Source: Punica granatum (lineage: Eukaryota > Streptophyta > Magnoliopsida > Myrtales > Lythraceae). From it: a stretch of DNA of 64,000 bases. The DNA lies in assembly GCF_007655135.1 (NCBI RefSeq), contig NC_045128.1, positions 38,515,885 to 38,579,884 of the forward strand. The letters run 5' to 3'. Every line of letters starts with the position of its first letter. The stretch's first letter is position 1. A program made the translations under genes and the position numbers. A model generated the notes under the pieces. That model saw only the letters and a program-made list of their open reading frames with translations, was not told the origin of the DNA and did no database searches. Positions 61,795 to 64,000 of the stretch are shown here, piece after piece.

Positions 61795-62350
61795 GGACCT
61801 GCGGGCGAGTGGAGAAATATTCTCCACTCCCCACTTTTTTTTTTTTTAGATTTTTCTTTTTATTTTAATTTTACATTTTTCTTATTATTTTTCAATGTGG
61901 CACGAGTAAAGTACTAGGTAATCCGATCGACAATAAACCACGTCTCGTTCTTGGACCTAGAGGTACGTGGAGAATAGAACAGGACCAGCGAGTGAAGAAA
62001 AATTCTCCGCTCGCCACTTTTTTTTATAGATTTTTTTAAAATTTTCTTTTTCTTTTAATTTTACATTTTCTTTATTATATTTCAATTTGACACGAGTAAG
62101 TACTTGATAATCCGATCGACAATAATTCAGATCTCATTCTGGGACCTAGGGGCGAGTGGAGAAAAATTCTCCACTCTCCACCTTTTCTTTTTGATTTTTT
62201 AGATAGAGTAATTCGATCGACAATAAACCAAGTTCTATTCTGGGACTGCCACTTTTCTTTTAGATTTTTTTTAAAAATTTCTTCTTCTTTTAATTTTACA
62301 GTTTCTTTATTATATTTCAATTTGGCCTAAGAAAAGTACTAGGTAATCCG
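61795..62350. repeat. Tandem repeat, about 163-185 bp unit, three to four copies
   Basis: Units begin with GCGAGTGGAGAAATATTCTCC (61804), GCGAGTGAAGAAAAATTCTCC (61989) and GCGAGTGGAGAAAAATTCTCC (62152), each with a small GGAGAAATATTCTCC palindrome, followed by a T-rich part and AATCCGATCGACAATAA. A fourth, shortened unit follows at about 62215. The AATCCGNTCGAC word continues to 62530. Confidence 0.75.
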
Positions 62351-63040
62351 ACCGACCCATTTTTGTTGGTAATCCGGTCGACATATTAGGCCAAATAAAT
62401 TGATCGGTATAGTCGGATAAATTATTTTCATTTTTTAAAATATATATTCTTTTAATTTCCATTTTTGTAAGTTTCTCTCTTTCTTTAGTGTTTTCAAATT
62501 TGACCCAAATAAAGTACCAGATAATCCGGTCGACCCATTAGGTCAATTGATCTAGTCGTTATAGTCTGAATACTTATTTCCAAAAAAAAATTTATTCCCC
62601 AATTTTTATTTAGAACTTAGAATAAAATTAGTATCAAAGTACTAGATATATATATATATATATATAAATTAAGATAGATGCAATATTTTCTTTTTAAAAA
62701 TTTTAAGCTATGAGTGGGGAACTTTTTATCTCTCAGGTGTGTGTGTCTCTCTCTCTCTTTTCATATTTTTTTTCGTTTGTCCAGTGTTTTTAAGCTTTAT
62801 GATAATGCAACGATGTAATCGATTGACCTGTCATGTTTAGACCATTTTTTAAAGTCCCTTTTATGTATATTTTCTTTATTATGTGCAATTTTTTCCTCTT
62901 TTTTATGATTACTATATATAGAAATAATGTCACTTATGGAACGAAACATTTAGCATTCACAAGTAAATATAACGTCATATTTTTTGTCGATATAATGTGC
63001 AAGCATTTCTCCCATTTTCTTGATCACTAGAATAGGATTA
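62351..63040. other. AT-rich spacer
   Basis: No gene seen. Contains scattered AATCCGGTCGAC words from the neighbouring repeat, an (AT)n tract at 62645-62666 and a TG/TC run at 62739-62759. Confidence 0.45.
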
Positions 63041-63271
63041 GGGCCTGTTTGGTTTTAAGATGGTATTTTATAATCACAATTTTAACTTAACTCTATCAAC
63101 TACAAAACAAAATAACTCATACAAAGTCAAAGAGTGGGCCCCATTTATACCACTTTTTTCCACAATAAAACAACATAACACATACAAAGTCAAAGGTGTG
63201 CTCCATTTATACCACTCAAAATCAAAATCAAAATCTGATTTTAAAATCCTACTATGAAACCAAACGCAACC
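63041..63271. mobile_element. Tourist-like MITE (PIF/Harbinger)
   Basis: 231 bp with ends GGGCCTGTTTGGTTTTA and (inverted) GGTTGCGTTTGGTTTCATA, flanked by TTA at 63038-63040 and 63272-63274. A 3-bp TTA duplication and GG-TGTTTGGTT termini are typical of Tourist elements. The interior has two direct copies of ACATACAAAGTCAAAG-like sequence. Confidence 0.78.
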
Positions 63272-63274
63272 TTA

Positions 63275-64000
63275 GACACCATGCTTTTACATTATTCTAC
63301 TTATCTATTTTACCTTTCTAAAAGGGTTATATGTAGACATTATACTTTGTTTTCCTTTACAAATTTTCATTAATAGACAGACTTTCTTTCTTTTTATTGT
63401 ATCTTTCTTAAGAAGGTATAATAATTATACACATACTTTTTTGAATTACAAAGAGTACATTTTCTTCTTTTATCCATATGAGAATACCCAAAGAAGAAAA
63501 CTAATTTCGCTATTAATTTATTTTTCATAAATTTATAAAATGTACGTGTTTTCATTCTCTTAAAGTACGGCATGTTCTATTTTACTTAATATTGTGTCAA
63601 CACCATTTAACGCATCCAAGACACACTCCATGAAATAAAAATAGTAATATCATATACGATAATATGAATTAAACATATGCAATTGAGCTATAAGCTAAAA
63701 CTCGCATTTAAAAATTAAGAAGAAAATATTGGCACATAAGAGGATTTGAGTTCCACCAAATATTAACTTAAAATTTTAGATCGATCATGTGTCAAAAGAT
63801 CTATCCCTCATTAAATCCCTTATATAAAAGCATATAGAAAAAAATTAATTGAATTGGCGTGATCAATTGTAATAAATTTCAACAAATAGAAGGATCTTAC
63901 ATTCAAGTTCCGTTCAATTAAAAAAAAGGCAATAAAGAGAATGACTAAATAACGACCATGACATTAATATATCAAAAAAGTTTCGTAAATTTGAATGATT
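63275..64000. other. AT-rich spacer to window end
   Basis: No gene, RNA or clear mobile element could be supported. Confidence 0.5.

Noticed and set aside
61795..62350. CRISPR-like spaced repeat
   Set aside because: Unit length near 170 bp, diverged units, eukaryotic context; an ordinary tandem repeat.

Overview
The window is nuclear DNA of a flowering plant. Genes are split by GT-AG introns (two GC-AG), intergenic DNA is AT-rich and full of small transposons, and the gene set is plant-specific: TIR-NB-ARC-LRR (TNL) immune receptors, a plastid-type pyruvate kinase, a plant ITPK and plant TOR. TNLs point to a eudicot. The style of the receptors recalls L6-like TNLs of Myrtales, but that is a guess from memory and not a search result.

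Layout. Positions 1-2578 (minus): 5' part of a TNL gene that runs off the left edge and has a damaged exon junction. 2579-5190: AT-rich DNA made of two diverged copies of a ~1.1-kb block. 5190-7140: a segmental duplication of the 3' part of a plastid-protein gene, carrying pseudo-exons. 7150-10260: gene-poor. 10361-15599 (minus): two TNL genes fused in frame into one TIR-NB-LRR-TIR-NB-LRR reading frame (1,439 codons by my splice model). 15890-16752: a further partial copy of the plastid-gene flank. 18185-20461 (minus): the intact plastid membrane-protein gene (216 aa). 21714-24514 (minus): plastidial pyruvate kinase alpha subunit (579 aa). 24515-30439: transposon-rich spacer with an 829-bp Mutator-like MITE. 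30440-34361 (plus): inositol-tetrakisphosphate kinase (335 aa) with a tRNA-derived SINE inserted exactly at an exon/intron boundary. 35057-56199 (minus): a complete TOR kinase gene of about 57 exons, with a MITE, a 30-nt G run and two splice-donor-spanning tandem duplications. 57825-61191 (minus): an unrecognised acidic two-transmembrane protein (824 aa). 61200-64000: repeats and a Tourist-like MITE.

The genes do not form an operon-like unit. The left third is a rapidly rearranging immune-receptor cluster whose duplications dragged along a neighbouring plastid gene. The right two thirds hold conserved single genes for plastid glycolysis, inositol phosphate metabolism and growth signalling, reshaped mainly inside introns by MITEs and small duplications. 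The strongest candidates for something undescribed are the double TNL fusion and the SINE at the ITPK splice site. Exon boundaries for all genes except TOR were set by hand from GT/GC-AG sites and checked by phase arithmetic; every complete model closes in frame.
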